This document shows, piece by piece, positions 62,286 to 64,000 of a stretch of 64,000 bases of DNA. Within the stretch, counting starts at the first letter, position 1; the number at the start of each line of letters is the position of its first letter. A model generated the notes under the pieces. It was not told the DNA's origin and did no database searches. It was given only the letters and a program-made list of their open reading frames with translations. The stretch lies in NCBI GenBank assembly GCA_001972305.1, contig BDDD01002306.1, positions 1 through 64,000 on the forward strand, read 5' to 3'. Position numbers and translations under genes: made by a program. This stretch comes from Cephalotus follicularis (taxonomy: Eukaryota > Streptophyta > Magnoliopsida > Oxalidales > Cephalotaceae).

Positions 62286-62832
62286 ATGGAGAGTTGCTGG
62301 TTAAGGATGGATGATCAAAGAGAAAACATATTTCAATCAAGATGCTCTATTGGGATCAAAATATGTTCCATGATTATTGACAGTGGGAGTTTTGCTAACG
62401 TTGCTTCCACCCCCTTGGTGACTAACTTGGGGCTTCCAACAACATCTCATGCGAAACATTATAAGCTTCAATGGCTTAATGATGGAAACCAACTGAAAGT
62501 TACTCATCAAGTCCTACTCTCTTTCGCCATATGTAAACACTATAATGATGAGGTTCTTTGTGATGTAATTCTAATGGATGCCTGTCATTTGTTACTTGGA
62601 AGACCGTGGCAGTTTAATAGGAGTGCCATTCATGATAGAAGGAAGAACACTTATACAATTAAAAGAGATGAAAAAAAAGGTTGTATTAACATCTCTTAAA
62701 CCCTCCCAGTTACTTGACGCCAAAACAGAAGAGAGCTTGTTTTTGAATGGTGGATGCGTAGAGAAAGCTTTGGATGAGAAGAAGGGTGTTCTTGCTTTAT
62801 TGGTTGTGGAACGAGATCAACGGGAGGAAATC
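62286..62832 (+). pseudogene. protease region of element I
   Basis: The open part at 62286-62699 includes the aspartic protease motif IIDSGSFANVASTPLVTNLG near 62374-62433, then YKLQWLNDGNQLKVTHQVLL and DVILMDACHLLLGRPWQFNR. This is the retropepsin-type domain found after gag in several plant Ty3/Gypsy lineages. It would process the element polyprotein. It follows solo LTR H directly and is cut by LTR J at 62833. Confidence 0.85.
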
Positions 62833-63002
62833 TGTAATAACCGCAAATTCAATTAATGTATATTGCTCAAATTTTCAATAAAATTAAAATTTTAATTGAG
62901 TTTATTTGTCCAATTATAATAATTATGTGATTGGTAAATGCTTGGGTTGAATGGAGATACAAATTGGTGAAAAACAAACATAAGAAACCCTAAATCAGCT
63001 CA

Positions 63003-63085
63003 AACAGCCAACTGTCACAGGGCAACAGTCGACTGTCTGATGCGTGGTGTGACAGTCGACTGCCTGTTAATGACAGTCGACTGGA
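63003..63085 (+). repeat. AGTCGACTG cluster in LTR J
   Basis: Four copies: CCAACTGTC, CAGTCGACTGTC, CAGTCGACTGCC and CAGTCGACTGG, spaced about 18-24 bp apart and ending 5 bp before the TATA box. Confidence 0.85.
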
Positions 63086-63089
63086 ATGG

Positions 63090-63100
63090 TATATAAAAGG
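63090..63100 (+). promoter_or_regulatory. TATA box in LTR J
   Basis: TATATAAAAGG, a strong plant TATA box, directly downstream of the GTCGAC cluster. It places the cluster in the upstream promoter position of U3. Confidence 0.75.
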
Positions 63101-63928
63101 TGTATGTGCATGCCTGTGTGACAGAACCAAGGGGGGTGTATGATGGGCAGGTGTCATGCGAGACAACAGCTACCAGAGCATGCAAAAGGAGTGCTTTGCA
63201 TGTGCTCTGCAGACCTGCAACCTGCAAAAAAGAAGTGGAAAGAAGAGAGAGGTGAGAAAGAAGTGAACATGTGAGAGAGAGAAGGAGGAAATGCTGAAGG
63301 GGAGTAATGACATGAATTGAGCCTTATATCCGTTGTACATGAGCTGACTGAATGCTAGGAAACACTGAAGATAGAGGAGAGTTTGCTGGAGAATTGATGA
63401 GCTTGCATGTTACAGGATTAGAGCTCAAAGAAGTAGTTGAAGCTTTGATTCCTGGTAAGCTTCCAATCTGGGATTATGGTTGAAGTTGTATGCTAACAGT
63501 AGTACATATGGTTACCTATATACTGTCCATAATGTCACATTTAGAAATGGTAATGAAAGTGAGTAAGAAAAATGAATATGAAGCTTAGAGAATCGTTGAT
63601 AACTCTAATTCGAATTATAGTTGCTGTTAGTTGTCAAGATATATGTATACTGATTCCCTTGTGTATATATACACATCTTCTGTCAACATGACTAAGGCTA
63701 ATGAACCTGGAATTGAAATAGAGTTGTCAAAGGGTTCAAAGGGAAGTTGTAAAAGGGAAGTTTGAGGCTTAAGGAACTAGTAATAAACTACTGTTGAAGT
63801 AGTAATGGTAAATGGATAATTAGTTAACTTACTGATTAAGTGACTGAACCTTCATGCATGCATGATATAGATTAATTCTGCTGGAATTGAAGTATTGAGT
63901 TGGGAAAAGGACTTCGAACTCAAAGAGA

Positions 63929-63972
63929 GAGATCAACCCCAATTGATCTCGGGATAGCGTTTAAGGTAGGGG
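63929..63972 (+). promoter_or_regulatory. stem-loop and candidate 5' splice site in LTR J
   Basis: GAGATCAA (63929-63936), six-base loop, TTGATCTC (63943-63950), then GTTTAAG|GTAGGGG at 63965. It is preceded by AACTCAAAGAG as in LTR A. Confidence 0.5.
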
Positions 63973-64000
63973 TAATGACATGTTTTTGGAAGATCTGAGT

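Larger units (their letters stand above)
57155..62832 (+). mobile_element. Ty3/Gypsy element I, 5' part, host of solo LTR H
   Basis: A plus-strand element with a putative 5' LTR (57155-57985), a duplicated primer site and gag from 58175. After solo LTR H (59282-62266) comes a protease domain (62286-62832), and then LTR J interrupts at 62833. The gag and protease differ from those of A, B and C. The protease sequence resembles a chromovirus lineage of the CRM, Reina or Galadriel kind; which one I cannot tell. Some breaks are present, and the rest lies outside the window. Confidence 0.82.
62833..64000 (+). mobile_element. LTR J (Gypsy, runs off the right edge)
   Basis: It starts TGTAATAACCGCAAATTC within the pro region of element I; the five bases before it are AAATC. 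It contains a GTCGACTG cluster, a TATA box and the stem-loop/donor block, in the same order as LTRs A and H. The other end is outside the window, so solo or full-length cannot be decided. Confidence 0.82.

Overview
The window looks like repeat-rich, gene-poor nuclear DNA of a flowering plant. I see no host protein gene, tRNA, rRNA, CRISPR array or operon. Almost everything is LTR retrotransposon: long-LTR Ty3/Gypsy chromoviruses of the Tekay/Del type (LTRs about 2-3.3 kb, Met-tRNA primer sites, C-terminal chromodomain) and Ty1/Copia elements with LTRs of about 2-2.5 kb. The species cannot be named from the sequence.

Layout. 1-1918: minus-strand Gypsy copy (K) running off the left edge. 2640-8463: worn plus-strand Copia (L) whose 3' LTR holds a small solo LTR (N, 6691-7356). 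8464-11431: AT-rich leader and minus-strand Copia LTR (M). 11431-41243: old plus-strand Gypsy (D). Its 3' LTR was split by minus-strand Gypsy B (15403-38241), which itself received solo LTR T (17064-20314) and the youngest element A (23757-34028, 10.3 kb, the only full-length copy). About 41250-45600: plus-strand LTR S holding solo LTR E (41858-44893). 45601-48006: gag-side half and LTR of minus-strand Gypsy C. 48007-57060: Copia-type LTRs P, G and R around an unclassified block Q, with solo LTR F inside G. 57155-62832: Gypsy element I with solo LTR H in its gag-pro region. 62833-64000: start of another LTR (J).

The nesting is supported by 5-bp target duplications read at both ends of seven insertions: A (ATAAG), T (GGTTA), E (TCTTG), G (ACATC), H (ATCGA), N (TATAT) and F (CTAGT/CTAGC). 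Six of these seven are solo LTRs, so recombination between LTRs has been frequent. Relative order: D is older than B, which is older than A and T; I is older than H; G is older than F; S is older than E; L is older than N.

The most unusual signals lie inside the LTRs. (1) Clusters of GTCGAC/ATCGAT-centred palindromes recur in many LTR families, often just upstream of a TATA-like box. (2) LTRs A, H and J share a block with a short stem-loop followed by AAG|GTAGGGG, a good 5' splice site, and A, H and D share a block before a good 3' splice site, which suggests an intron inside the LTR leader. (3) An 18-20 bp minisatellite present in about 8 copies in the B LTRs has about 57 copies in solo LTR T. 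(4) A near-pure-A tract in one LTR of A replaces ordinary sequence at almost equal length and looks like an assembly artefact.
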